Source: Sanderia malayensis (lineage: Eukaryota > Cnidaria > Scyphozoa > Semaeostomeae > Pelagiidae). From it: DNA of 64,000 bases. Below, in pieces: positions 31,847 through 43,798 of the stretch. The position numbers and the translations under genes were made by a program. The notes under the pieces are model-generated. The model did no database searches. It was given only the letters and a program-made list of their open reading frames with translations, and had not been told where the DNA came from. Numbering within the stretch: the stretch's first letter is position 1; every line of letters begins with the position of its first letter. The DNA lies in assembly GCA_013076295.1 (NCBI GenBank), contig RQOL01000718.1, forward strand, positions 2,046,001 to 2,110,000. The letters run 5' to 3'.

Positions 31847-34348
31847 ATGTCTGCTCGAGTTTCTGTCTTGTTTCGTCTTGGAAATGCAGTTTTGAGGTCA
31901 CAGAAATCGTTTCTGAGATGCTCTCCGCTAATGCTAAGCCGGTTGAACAGCTCTACAAATTTCCGTCCATTTGCAGCAAAGCAAGGGAGAGTCTTGAAAG
32001 GTCTTCAATGTAAGTAGAATTAGGCCGATGATAATAAAATAAAAGCTGAGCGATTGCGGTGGAGATGGCGTAGCATGGGGTAATTTTCGTGGAGATCAAG
32101 TAATAAATTATTAACGTTGTTTGAAGTATATCAACATAAAGTTACAGAATTTCTCTACAATTGTCTAAATATCTCCACCATCGACTAGACACGCCCACCC
32201 AACTCACACCACACCTTCACGCGTCGCGTCATCCATCCACTCATCCTACTTGGAAATTATGTTTTCCTGTTTGTCTATTTCTTCCTGATGTTTTAGCTAT
32301 CATATTTCCATCCAAGGTCCAATGGTACAAAAAAGAACAATGTTCATTAGAATTCAAGACACTCCAAACCCAAACAGTTTGAAATTTCTTCCTGGTTGTA
32401 AGGTTCTTGAATCTGGTACGGTAGACCTTCCATCATCTTCGCATGGGTACAAGTCACCCCTAGCCAGGTGAGGATGGTAATTAAAACCATCGAACTTTGC
32501 TCGTGCAAAACCTGGGAAAAAAGAACATTTTCTCTCTCTCATCATACACATGTTTTTCAGGCAGCTGTTCAGAATTCCAGGGGTGAAGGGAGTGTTCTTT
32601 GGTCCGGATTTTATCACTGTCACAAAAGCAGATGATGAAACACAATGGTCTGTTTTGAAGCCGGATATATTTGCAACTGTCATGGACTTCTTTGCAACCA
32701 ATGTTCCCATCATGAACGAAGAACAATTAGAAGAAGAAATTGGTAATTAATCTTTTGCTTCTAATTTTCTCTCCTTCTCCTAATGACACTTTAATATCTT
32801 TCACATGTGAGATGGTGTGAGTACAAAGTCGTTGAGGAGCTGTGTCTAAAATTCCAATAATTTCAGAAACTTAATAAATTTTCCCAACTCTTTGTCTTTT
32901 ATTTTGTTTCAGGTGACACTGAAGATGACGATGATGAAGTTGTTTTAATGATCAAAGAACTTCTTGATACTAGAATAAGGTTCTAGAAATCATTTCCACT
33001 TATGAATTCCTTCATACCAACACTCCTCACCACACTTACTTTAACTGACTTCTTCGCTCAACAGACCAACTGTTCAAGAAGATGGTGGTGACATTATTTT
33101 CAAGGTATCTCATCAAATTTTTTTTATCTTCTAATTAGTCCGATTTCTTCTTGCACTTGGTAGGTTCATTGTATTGCTAGCATGCAATACAGGCATTGCC
33201 AGCTTTATTTGAAATTTTACCTTGAGTCTTCTTGCATTCTTCATCAAGGGGTTTGATCATGAAACTGGAATTCTACAGCTTAAAATGCAGGTATGCAAAT
33301 CTTCTTCAATTAGCTCCTAACAACTACACATTTCACGTTATTCCCATATGGTGCAAAGTGATCTGAAAGTTAACACCCGCATATAAGAACCAGCGAATTA
33401 AGAACCTTCCAGACTGAAAACCCTGCTCAAAACAATAGAAGAGACAATAGGGTATTGTATTTGAACAATAGGCTGGATGCAGAGTTCACAAGTTCTTATA
33501 CGCGGGTGTGTACTGTTTTGGGAGCATTGGAATTGCCATTGAAACAAAATGATCTCCTTCAAGATTTTCTGTCACAACAATGCAATTTCTCTCAAGTTAT
33601 TCATTCACAAGGGTTTTGAAAAGCTGCATGTTTGGGGGGAGTTACAGAGACAAACATGCGCATGTGCAAGCTTACTTCACAACGCAGCTAATACGCATAT
33701 CTCTTCCCAGCTATTTACGTGTCACATGTTTTGAGTGGGGCAGGGCAAAGTTGCACTGTTTGATCATTTTGCGTAATGAATTTTGCTGCAGGGATCCTGC
33801 TCGAACTGCCCGAGCTCTTCGTTGACATTGAAACGAGGCGTGGAAAACATGATGCAATTCTACGTTCCTGAAGTCACAAGTGTGGAAGAGGTCAGTGAAG
33901 TGACGTCATCATTGTCAAGGGGATTATTTGCCATGCCCTTTGCTATTTGTGAATTGTCATTTGGTACATGTGTCATAATGATCCGATTAAGCTCTCCCTC
34001 TCGAATAAGCCCAGTACCGTCGAGAAGGGGGGGGGGGTAGCCGGGGTAAATTCCCGGGGCCCGGGTTTCAAGAAGGGCCCGAGAAGGGCCCACGAAAAGT
34101 TTTGCTAACGCAAAGCAATTATAAAACAGCTCCTTGTTTGTTTATAGCCCCAAGGCTCGAGCTGGCTCTCGACGGGCCTGAATAAGCCCCCCTTTTAAAT
34201 GTGAAGTTTTATGTGTGGTTTGAGTAAAAGGTTGCTGTGACTTTATGATTGAAATCCATATTTGTTTAAGGTGACTGATGAACTGGATGAAATAAATAAA
34301 ACGGAGTTTGAGAAACTCGAAGAGAAGATTGGAGAGAAGGATCCGTAA
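31847..34348 (+). CDS. NFU1: NFU1 iron-sulfur cluster scaffold, mitochondrial
   Basis: Eight exons: 31847-32009, 32317-32467, 32561-32742, 32913-32979, 33065-33104, 33249-33290, 33792-33890 and 34271-34348, giving 273 residues. The start has a strong context (CCACCATG), and the first 50 residues are basic and serine-rich, a mitochondrial presequence. The Nfu N-terminal domain is clear ([39 protein letters not shown]). The C-terminal NifU domain follows ([33 protein letters not shown]) with the cluster-binding CxxC at C218 and C221. NFU1 delivers 4Fe-4S clusters to lipoyl synthase and respiratory enzymes. The exon 2 acceptor is the least certain: the AG at 32315-32316 keeps phase, whereas the more obvious one at 32295-32296 does not. 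The protein ends with a charged helix, [16 protein letters not shown]. Confidence 0.95.
33374..33508. mobile_element. MITE with CCCGCATATAAGAAC ends, copy 1
   Basis: Left end CACCCGCATATAAGAAC and right end GTTCTTATACGCGGGTG are inverted repeats with one mismatch. The interior has repeated AACAATAG. It lies in NFU1 intron 6. A related element ends at 57941. Confidence 0.75.
34012..34180. mobile_element. 169-bp GC-rich hAT-like MITE, copy 1
   Basis: Starts CAGTACCGTCGAGA and ends CTCGACGGGCCTG. Flanked by exact 8-base duplications AATAAGCC (34004-34011 and 34181-34188). It is rich in GGGCCC blocks and has a poly-G run near its start. It lies in NFU1 intron 7, so it was probably spliced out harmlessly. 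Confidence 0.88.
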
Positions 34349-35128
34349 TCCACGATCCGTAATCCACAACCCATAATCCACTTGATCAAGTAACGATGGT
34401 TTGTTTGACGAATTATGACAGAGTAGCAGTATGTATAGATTTTGTATATATAGTAATTAAACACGATATTGATTGAAGCACTGCAATAAATTGCTTGCGG
34501 TCTTGCGATTAAGTCTGAAGCAAATTCAATGTGTCGTCTGTATTGTTTAGTTTATAAGTGATTTAGGTTCGGTGGACCATGTATAGAAATCGGGAAAAAG
34601 TTTTTTCGTGCGACTATGTGGACAAAGAATAGGGGAGAACATATGTCCTGGGACACCTAAGTTTTACACGCATAGTTCATCCCCCCTCTCCCTATAGCAG
34701 TCATTATAGCTGATAACAACTTGGTATTTTTACACGGTTGCAATTTCTGCCGTCTTTATTACGCATACACCATGTAGTTTCACAAAGTTCTCTCGACTCG
34801 ATATTCTCTGTGCTTCGGCAGCGACGTGAGTGAGAGGACTGACCAATTGCCGGAATTCGAGTGTTGAACTCATTGCTGGGTGGTTTATTCACGGTACTCA
34901 CTTAGGTCATACACTCGCCCATTGCGATGGTACTGGCTGTCCATAAACACGTGATTGAGAGTCAGTCAAGCGTGTCAAAATTGCTCACACGATCCGAACC
35001 GACTCACTGTGTAGCCTTGTGTGTTGATTTTGTGATTTTGGATTTTGAAAGTTTTCTCGGATTCGAGAAATTATCGTAATCATCGTAGAGAATTAACATT
35101 TTTCCTTATACATAAACATTCGTTGGAA
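34349..35128. other. NFU1 3' region and EGF-gene upstream region
   Basis: AATAAA at 34485-34490 is a likely NFU1 poly(A) signal. The remaining 600 bases include the unassigned promoter of the EGF-repeat gene. No other feature supported. Confidence 0.55.
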
Positions 35129-38100
35129 ATGGCCACCAGGCCGTTATCGCGGTATTGCTGTTTGGCTGGTATTGTTTTGGTTCTAGCAGTAGTTGTGACG
35201 TCGGGAATGCATTTGATCGAGAAGGGAGGTATTGAAGAGAACAATGTATTGCTTACAGATGCTATGCTACCAGCAGACGATGAGCTCGGTGAATTTTTAC
35301 AAGGAGATGATAGGTTGTTGGTGTTGAATAAACGGGATTTATCATCGCAATCGTCTGATGAGTATGCAGTCGCTCCCAGTTTAGGGAAGATTGTAAACGA
35401 AGAAGAAAACGAAGAAGGTAGAGAAGATGATGATGATAATGAAGATCCGGATGGAAGCACTGATGTTTCCGGGTCAGGTTATCAAAGGGACACGGTATTG
35501 TCTGAGCATGGCTCCGGTGATAACGACGTAGATGGTGAGGATGACGATGCCAAGAAAGAACAGTCGTCAAATTCAGCAACCGAGACAAAACGACAATACA
35601 TCGCCCACCCGAATTCAGCGCATTTTCTCTCGCATCCTGGCTACGTGTACTTGAAAGCCCCGCCAATTCAGCAGAGAACCATCGTCACGACTCACATACC
35701 ACGACCACCAATGATAATGTCGTACAAGTCTTTCTTGAACAAGATGATGCACGATAGGATGCATGGTTATCATTCGCCCTATAACATGGCAGCTGAGAGT
35801 GATGATGATGATGATTCTGATCGCGAACGTGAGGAAGGTAAGTCGTGTTGCTGTTGTTGTTAACAGATACAAGCAGTGTTATTAGATATTAAACGCTGCG
35901 GACGTTTATTGCTCGCAGCGCTTAAGTCAGGGTATTTAGAGTTCGGGTTAGAGTTGAGTTTAAATTTTATAATGCCTTAAGGTATAATTGAGGAGTTATT
36001 TTGCTGTTTCCGCGATTTAAAACTTTCTGTATGCTTTAGTTTCGGTCATTGGTTTTACGTCACAGCAGCACTCATTTTAACAACGTTAACAACTACACTT
36101 TTTTTATAAGAAACAACTTTATAAGAAACTTACTGGTAGAACTGGGACTAAATTACAATAGATTCCTTTGTTCTATTATTTTCCTTGACAATGGAAAACA
36201 ATAGAAAATTTAAGAAACTTTTACTAGTGGGGTTTGAGCTAGTTTCTTACTAAGATAATGTAGTAGATATAGTCTTTTTATTACTGAAGTTGCGTGAAGG
36301 CATCGTCTATGGCAGGGAACCTGTTTTGTGACTTGGCGTATATAAAGCAGTGAGCTGATTTTGAATTGATATAGTCAAATTATTACATTTTAGGCCACTG
36401 TGAAAGTGATCCATGCATGAACGGAGGCACGTGTAATGAAATACGAGATGGCTACGAATGCATTTGTCCTAACGGCTACAAAGGCAGCGATTGCGAGGGT
36501 AAGTTGGGACACACTACTTTTGGGACACTTTCCGGTCCAACAAAGCTGTTTTACTGATGAGAAACGTTTTTGGAATCGACCAAATTTTAGTTTCATTGCT
36601 TTGCCCAACCTCTTTATTTTGGACGTTTTTCGCCAAATTTTTTGCCAATATTTTTGGTCCGTCTGTTCAACGAAGGCGTTAAGAATTGCTCATCAACGTG
36701 GGGGCTTCTAATCTAATAGCTTAACAACAAACATTTTTATTTCTACAGAGGAAGACAAATGCCACCCTAATCCTTGTCACAACAATGGCGTTTGCACAGA
36801 GACTAACGGGCAATACGTCTGCACATGTTCACAGGGATTCAAGGGATTGAATTGTCAAGGTAGGTAATGTCATTGAATTATGTCCACGTTGTAGGACACA
36901 AGTCTATGGATGCCATAGTCAATGCTGCCCTGTTATAAGGACTTGATGAGTTTGTTGAAGATTGAATGTTCAAGAGCCAATTAAAAGTAGCATTCGTGTT
37001 TCATTGCAGAGATAAACAGATGCCAGCCAAGTCCGTGTCATAACGGTGCTATTTGTAATGAGATCAACAACGATTTTGAATGCGTCTGTCCGGCTGAATT
37101 TACTGGCAAGGACTGTTCAGGTAAAGGGAAGTACAGTTAAGAGTAATGTATAGTATAGAGGAGCTAAGTATAGTATAGTATAGAGTAAGTAATGTATAGA
37201 GCAACCAGTGAGAACCTCCAGGCTGATATAGAAAAAATAAATATCGTGTTCAGAATAGGAGAAACGATGTCCTATCGGGTTTAGACAATATAGTCTGGAT
37301 GCAAAATGTGTAGGTTCTCTTTATGGGGTTTTACTGTTTTAATAGTTAGCAGTTCATCGTTACTTCTCTCTTTATCTCCATCGACTTCTGAGCTTTTAAC
37401 ATCGTGAGCGACAATGCTATACAGAACGAAATGCATTTTAACTTACTAACTCACAAAGAGTAAGGTATTCATGAAGCCTCTATAAATGACTCTGATTGGT
37501 TGATCGAATCGTGGACTATGATTGGTTGATCAACGTTTATTTGTCTCTCCTAGCCATTAACCATTGTCATATGACTCCTTGTTTAAATGGTGGTGCCTGC
37601 TCAAGCTCTCAAGGCATTGGATTCTCCAATTTGGTTTCTTGCATATGTCCATCTGGTTTCAGTGGTCAAAGATGCGAATGTATGTACACGAAACAGCCGT
37701 CCACCATTCTGTAATTGTATTCATGTTGTGATCTAGTGGTTTTAGAGAACTGTCGATAAAGCTACTAAAAGTATAGAATTGCTTAATTAGTATACCGTTT
37801 ACTATAGCCAGGCCCGTCGAGAGCCAGCTCGGGCCCTGGGGCTATAAACAAACAAGGGGCTGTAAGCAAACAAGGAGCTCTTTTATAATTGCTTTGCGTT
37901 AGCAAAACTTTTCGCGGGCCCTTGTCGGGCCTCTCTTGAGATCCGGGCCCCGGGAATTTACCCGGGCTACCCCCTCCCCCTCTCGACGGTATTGACTATA
38001 GTATGGCAAGCGGATGTCACCATAATCAGATAAACCCACTTTTTCTGCAATAATTCACGTTTTCTGCAGATAAACTCACTTTTTCTGAAAAATTGATTCA

Positions 38101-41100
38101 TAATATCAGTATAGGCTGCTGATGTTAGGTTATGATTATTATGGATTGACTGCTTTGATGCGAGCAATGACGTTGGCTCTCTTGTCCAACAGTCCAAGAC
38201 AAGTGTCGTGTCACCCAATGCAAAAATGGCGGCATGTGTAGAGATGGACGATGCTCTTGCGTTAACGGCTACACTGGAGATTTCTGTGAAGGTAAACAGT
38301 TGCTATATATGGACTAGGCCTTCTTTTTTGCTAGTAGTGCACGATGGTAAACTGTGATTTCTTGTTGTTGTAGCCTCACCATCTCCCTGCTCCGTATCGC
38401 CTTGCCTCAACGGTGGAACATGCATGATCAGATCTTTAAGTGAATACAGATGTGTCTGTCGTCACGGATTCAGGGGCAGCAACTGTGAACGTAAGTTCAT
38501 CGAATAGACCCCAGAGTTTAGTCCTCTTGATACTGCACAACGTGCAGCATTATGTAATTATATGAATGCTCTATTTTTGTGTCAAGTAATTGGCGTTACA
38601 TGTCACAACCTGGCTATTGATAACTTTACTTCGTGTATCTTCAATTAGCTACTTACTCCCTGAATTCATTCTTTGTCAGTGGACTCTGTACAGTTTGTAC
38701 ACTTTGTACACCCTGTGTAAACTTTTTTCCAGTGGATTCGCCCTGTGTACACTTGTTGGATCACTTTGTCGTGTCTGTGTTGGAGTGTTGTCTTAAGCAT
38801 AAAGTGTAATGTGCCTTCTTTGATTGCAGTGGAGACGCAATGTTCTCCTAATCCTTGCTTGAACTCTGGCCAATGCCTTGACACTGACGATGGCTACAAA
38901 TGCGAATGCTCTCATTCTTTCAAAGGCAAACGCTGTGAAGGTAGCCTCACATCTGTTTTTCAACCTCTTTCAATTCGAGATATTTCGAGATACTATAAAA
39001 GTTCCATGGATGTTTGATTTACTAAGCTCCGTTCTGATATGCACAGGAACTATATCTATGTGTTAATTATTGTGTAGTTCAACGTATGTTTCAAGAGAAC
39101 AGGCAACGGCAGGGAATAACTTGTAAGGACTTGATAGTGTTTCATTTATTAAGCTTTATTCTGATTTGTTTTGGTTTTTAGAAGAGGCATCGTTATGCGA
39201 TGTAAACCCTTGTCTCAACGACGGCACGTGTCTCAGTGAAATATCCAAATTCAAGTGTCTTTGCAAGGACGGCTTCAGAGGAGATCACTGTGAAGGTACC
39301 TGACTTAACACAGCAGTCTATTTTGTATTGAACACTTTGGTTCATTGCATATCTAACCTCTTGTCGCTTTGCTTAAAATGGGCCTGGATTCGAGGTTATG
39401 TTGCTACAACTATAACTGTTTACATTGTGGCCCTTGGTTCAAAGTTGATTGCATATCTGCTTCTGTTCGTGGAACTAGCAATTGATGATTCCAAATTGAT
39501 ATTCCTGAAGTGAAGGACTATCAATAAAAACGAAGAATGGTTGCTTTCTGCGACTTGGGGGTGAAAAAATTGTCAGCATGGCCAGGCTAAATTCTCATAT
39601 TGTTTTGATTGCTTTCAGATGTCGACCATTGCCATGTGAACCCGTGCAAGAACGGTGGCTTCTGCATTTCTGAGTCAAACGATTTCAAATGCAAGTGTCT
39701 TGATGGCTTCAAGGGACTTTTGTGTGAAGGTATCCATTTATGCGTATTGATTTGGATTGACATCTGCAACCGAAGCTATGGGAATAGATGGGTCCTCTTT
39801 TCTCACAGGTTTATAGATGAAGCATCTCGTAAATATTGCCGTTAATAGAGGGCATCACGTCTGCTAACATAATTGAATAAAGACAAGGAGATTGAAAGAG
39901 GGCGAGGGGGTAGACGTTGAAGGGAGAGCGAGACGAGAGAAGAGAAGGGGGACATTGAAGGAAGTTGGGGGCGGGGAAGAGAATTGTTATTACTTGGTGG
40001 TTTCTTGTGCCATTAGATTAATTATTTTACCGTTTCAGAGCAAGACAAATGTGCTGCTAGCCCGTGTTTGAATGGTGGCACGTGCTTTGAGAATTCTGTT
40101 GACGTCATGTGCACTTGTGCGGCTGGATTTAGAGGCAAATACTGCGAAGGTCAGCATAAATAGCATCATTAGGATCTTGACAAGACATTACTGTATCTGT
40201 CTTGCGTGCAGATAACCAGATGTTGTGTTTCTCCATCTGTTTCTTTGCCTTTGTAAATTCTGTTTCTGTAATGGAGACTTGCCAACCTTCCTGTGTATGT
40301 GCAGTAAATACTAGCACAGAAAAAGACTTGCCAACCATACCGAGCCCTGTGTGTATGCAGTAAATACCAGCACATAAAAACCTGCAATTTTTCTGATGTT
40401 TTGGACACAATTGTCAATGTAAAGGTTCTTAATCCATTGGTATTCATACACTGGTTTTTACTGTGCGCGATTTTTACTGTGCACAGATGTTTCCCAACGC
40501 TTGTTTTGCTTGCTTCACAGGTCGCGATCCATGCCATCCCAGCCCATGTCACCACGATAGCATCTGCGTTGCCGATGGTGATGATTTTCATTGCTCTTGC
40601 AATAAAGGATGGATTGGTGAACGCTGCCAAGGTAATGGGGAGGCACAACGAGTTGATATATGCTCCACCGCAATACCATTCTATTTGCTATATAATCACA
40701 GCAATTGAGGCTTTATAAGCTGATTTTTTCTTCTGACGCCCTTACTATCTTTGCCTCTTGCCAAGCAAGACAGTCTCGTTTCGAATAATACCTTTAATGT
40801 TTTTATTGAATGTTTATACAATAAGTACATCCTATCACTGACTCATCACCGCACAAACACTAGAGATTTTTAATATGAACGTGAAATGTTTTTAGTTTAT
40901 TTGGTTTTTATTTTCAGACGAAGATAGATGTCACCCAGATCCTTGCATGCACGGTGGTGTTTGTGTCTCAAGTGGTGGCTCATCTTACCAATGCCACTGT
41001 CCCTCTGGTTTTATTGGCACAGCTTGCGAAATTGCAGCGGGAAGCAGCCCTTCATCGTACATTTCAGGTCAGCAAGGTTAAACCTATTCTTCAGTTATTT

Positions 41101-41964
41101 TTCAGCTGTTAAGAACACATGCGAGCAGAGACATGCACGCTCAATGTTATGTGGGACTATAGTTTATTCCTTTGCATAAGAGAAATTGCCAACCGAACTC
41201 AGCAAGTTGTGTTATGGATTTCCGAGCAATCTATGGCAGCCCCATTGTTTCCAATTTGAATATAGTCGCCCTTTGCCCACGTATCATTGTAGACAACCAC
41301 AAATCGTTACATGTTTAAGTTCGAAGTGATTTTTGATGTTGCCATCCCACTTCTCATTCTCGATTTCCGAGCAATCTATTGCAGCTAAAATTTGAATATA
41401 GTCACTTTATGCTTTCGTATTGCAAACAACCAAATCATTTGATGTTGCAATAACACTTCTCATTTCGTTTCAGAGCTGGCACCTGCTGGTCACCCTGCCG
41501 TTTTATGCAGAGAAACGCATTACGGCTGCTGTCCCGATGGTGAGACAGCGGCTCATGGTCCAAACAGTCTTGGATGTCCGGGTAATTATCGGAAATTTTA
41601 GCTCCAAATAAGAATTTTATTGAAAAACACCCAACCTGCTTCCTAATTAACGATTTAGGAATGATTTTCTAAGTTAAAGGGAATGTGCAAGGTTAAAAGG
41701 CGTGCATTTGCAGCTGCTAAAAATAGATTTGGTTTATTAACCAATCAGAGAAGCGCATAGGGAAGATTAGGCCATGTTGTTGTTGCCATTTTGCATTCTC
41801 TTCCCGTTCTCATTGATCTATTTTTAAAAAGAGCCTTCTTTGCACATTCCCTTTAACATGCCAATGTGCCAATGCATGTTAATGTTTTTAATATATGTTA
41901 ATATATGTTAATGTATGTTAATTGCAATGTTCTTTTTTTCCATTTAGCATTTTACCATCCTTGA
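35129..41964 (+). CDS. Secreted protein with twelve EGF-like modules
   Basis: Fifteen coding exons: 35129-35837, 36394-36498, 36749-36859, 37010-37120, 37554-37679, 38193-38291, 38374-38490, 38830-38940, 39182-39295, 39619-39729, 40039-40149, 40521-40631, 40918-41067, 41474-41581 and 41948-41964, giving 736 residues. Exon 1 encodes a signal peptide (hydrophobic CCLAGIVLVLAVVVTSG) and a 210-residue acidic, serine-rich region. Exons 2-13 each encode one six-cysteine EGF module (pattern C-x-P-N-P-C-x-N-G-G-x-C ... C-x-C-x-x-G-F-x-G-x-x-C). The second-last exon encodes CRETHYGCCPDGETAAHGP, a short motif like the one found in papilin-type matrix proteins. No transmembrane segment is seen, so it is probably an extracellular matrix or ligand protein. 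The stop comes five codons into the last exon. I cannot name an ortholog. Alternative splicing of the modules would keep frame. Confidence 0.88.
36102..36250. mobile_element. MITE with TTTTATAAGAAAC ends, copy 2
   Basis: Closely similar along its length to 14657-14809, including the inner ACAATAGATTCCTTTGTTCT segment. Its right end is worn to GTTTCTTAC. It lies in intron 1 of the EGF-repeat gene. Confidence 0.75.
37809..37994. mobile_element. 186-bp GC-rich hAT-like MITE, copy 2, inverted
   Basis: Matches 34012-34180 in the opposite orientation, including GCTTTGCGTTAGCAAAACTT and the GGGCCC blocks. Flanks are ACTATAGC and ACTATAGT, a 7 of 8 match for a target duplication. It lies in intron 5 of the EGF-repeat gene. 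Confidence 0.85.
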
Positions 41965-42292
41965 AAACATCTTAAGTTATCCAGGTGAGTTTACTGCCAT
42001 TCTTTTATTATATCTACTGCTTTCCTCCTGTATTTCTCATGGTCCAGTTCCATGCTGTTGCTTTCAAGGAATCGGGAACGATGGTTGTTCAAGTAGAATG
42101 TTATAATAGTCGTTTGAGGTTTTAACAGAGACAGTGTACTATCTTAGCCCGCTGGAAAAGGCTCTTGTCATAAGGTTCACGAGGTAACTAATAAATTCAT
42201 GTTGTTTACTCTGAACAGGTTGCTGCGACCTTTCCAAGCTTGGTATCGCGCAAACCTATACTAAAATCTTACAAAAGACTGTACAGTTTCGA

Positions 42293-42298
42293 AATAAA
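42293..42298 (+). terminator. Poly(A) signal of the EGF-repeat gene
   Basis: AATAAA after a probable 3' untranslated exon that begins near 42220 (acceptor AACAG|G, paired with the donor CCAG|GTGAG at about 41985). Confidence 0.45.
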
Positions 42299-42583
42299 CT
42301 CAATGCAAATATACTCCTTAAATTTTAACATGAATAAATTTTAATAAAGACATTACATGACGTGTTTTGATGAAATAAAACATCGTTTAAGATGCTAGGT
42401 AAAATTCAAGTTAGTAACATGTAACAATTTAACGTTAAATTAAAGTTTGATAAAAGTAAACGTGTATCTTTGTATTTTGTACTTTTGTGAAAGTCATTGA
42501 AATTAATATTGAATATATAATGTGTTTTATTTAATTCTAAATGTTTTCTTAAATCGAGCATTAGACAGAGACAGATGTAAATT

Positions 42584-42783
42584 CTGTTCACATGGAAAAT
42601 TTCCAGCCCGCTTACCGAGATCTCGGTAGTGTTCTAGTGAGATCGCGTCTAGCGGGCCAGCCCGCTTTCTCACAATGAACAGAAAACAAATTTTGTATAG
42701 GATTTAGAGTAGGATTTAGAGAGAGTAGGTGAGATCCCGCTTAGTGAGCTGGCCCGGAAAGCGGGCTCGAATGAACAGGTCCT
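42584..42783. repeat. Palindromic repeat with GCGGGCT and CGAGATCTCG motifs
   Basis: Left end CTGTTCACATGG...CAGCCCGCTT and right end AAGCGGGCTCGAATGAACAG are roughly inverted. The interior has GAGATC and GCGGGCC blocks in both orientations. Related sequence lies inside the hAT element at about 46245-46490, so this is a dispersed repeat family. It lies between the EGF gene and the 3' end of the GPCR. Confidence 0.6.
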
Positions 42784-42868
42784 TAGTGAATAGATAATTT
42801 AGAAATACTTGTCCTTTGAGTTGCTGAGCTTCATTTTTTCTGTTATGCTGTAAAGGGGTATTTTTCTC

Positions 42869-43798
42869 TCATCGAAACCTTGCCACAATGCCGGTTAAAA
42901 GGGGCGTGATTTTGTTTCTAAAAGACGCAACCCTCCAGCAGTAAATTATCGGATGAAGCATCGTGGTAACATGCGTGACTGCATTGGCGAATCTCCCACA
43001 GACGTACATGGCTGAAAAACTATACTTGGCATTAAATGCCTCATTTGCAAAGCAAACGACTCTCGGCAGATAGCTTATGATAAACGACAGTAGTATGAAC
43101 AGATTTGTGTTTAACTGGTAAAGATTTTGCTTTCGTCTTCTCTCGAGAGTTTGTTGGCTCAAGGCTGAGTTGAGCTTTGGAGAGATTCTGTAAACACGTT
43201 TCAATCTCATGTAGCTGTATATAATGATAACAACGCTGCCGATTATTATGGTGGTGCAGATAATGTTCAAGATGACTCTGGGGACAATCTTCACGGCTGA
43301 AAGGCCCACCAATAGAGCCCAGAATATCCAAACAAATGCAAGGGCCACTTTGAATTTTTTGAAAGAATCTTGGTGCCCCACGTTTGGCAACTGTGTGAGA
43401 CGAGAAATACGGGTAAATCTATGGATACTAATGATTATGATATGGAAGGCTGATATACCAATGCAGAAATATGCAGACATTGACGTTCCTGTTTTCAAAT
43501 CGCACATGTGAATATTGCCCAATTCTTGGATTCGCAGAATGGCATTTAATGGTTGCGCGATCAAACTATTGAGCAAATCTGATAAACATAGCATACCGAT
43601 AAGAATGTTTACTGGTCTGTGCAGTTCACTATTTTTTGCCAAGATGTACAGGATCCCAGAGCTGAATAATGTTGTCGTGAAAGATGTTGTAACACTAACG
43701 TAGGTTGAAATTATAGCGGAACTTTTCACCGACGTTGTAAGGCGAAAATCGACGTGTCGCAAGCCGTAACACGTGAGTGATGTATTTGTTTCGTTCAT
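42869..43798 (-). CDS. Class A (rhodopsin-like) G-protein-coupled receptor, single exon
   Basis: 309 residues from an ATG followed by two N-glycosylation sites (NET, NTS). The frame is open upstream, but the added 70 residues look like leader. Seven hydrophobic helices can be placed. Helix 2 has the conserved aspartate in CLSDLLNS (D74). The DRY site at the end of helix 3 reads HRF (126-128), and helix 7 has HPIIY (282-286) in place of NPxxY. The second extracellular loop is very short (about 10 residues) and has no cysteine, so the usual disulfide is missing. It signals through G proteins, but the ligand is unknown. Lack of introns fits the large lineage-specific receptor sets of cnidarians. 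It is the only gene on this strand. Confidence 0.88.
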   Translation of the reverse strand: MNETNTSLTCYGLRHVDFRLTTSVKSSAIISTYVSVTTSFTTTLFSSGILYILAKNSELHRPVNILIGMLCLSDLLNSLIAQPLNAILRIQELGNIHMCDLKTGTSMSAYFCIGISAFHIIIISIHRFTRISRLTQLPNVGHQDSFKKFKVALAFVWIFWALLVGLSAVKIVPRVILNIICTTIIIGSVVIIIYSYMRLKRVYRISPKLNSALSQQTLERRRKQNLYQLNTNLFILLSFIISYLPRVVCFANEAFNAKYSFSAMYVCGRFANAVTHVTTMLHPIIYCWRVASFRNKITPLLTGIVARFR

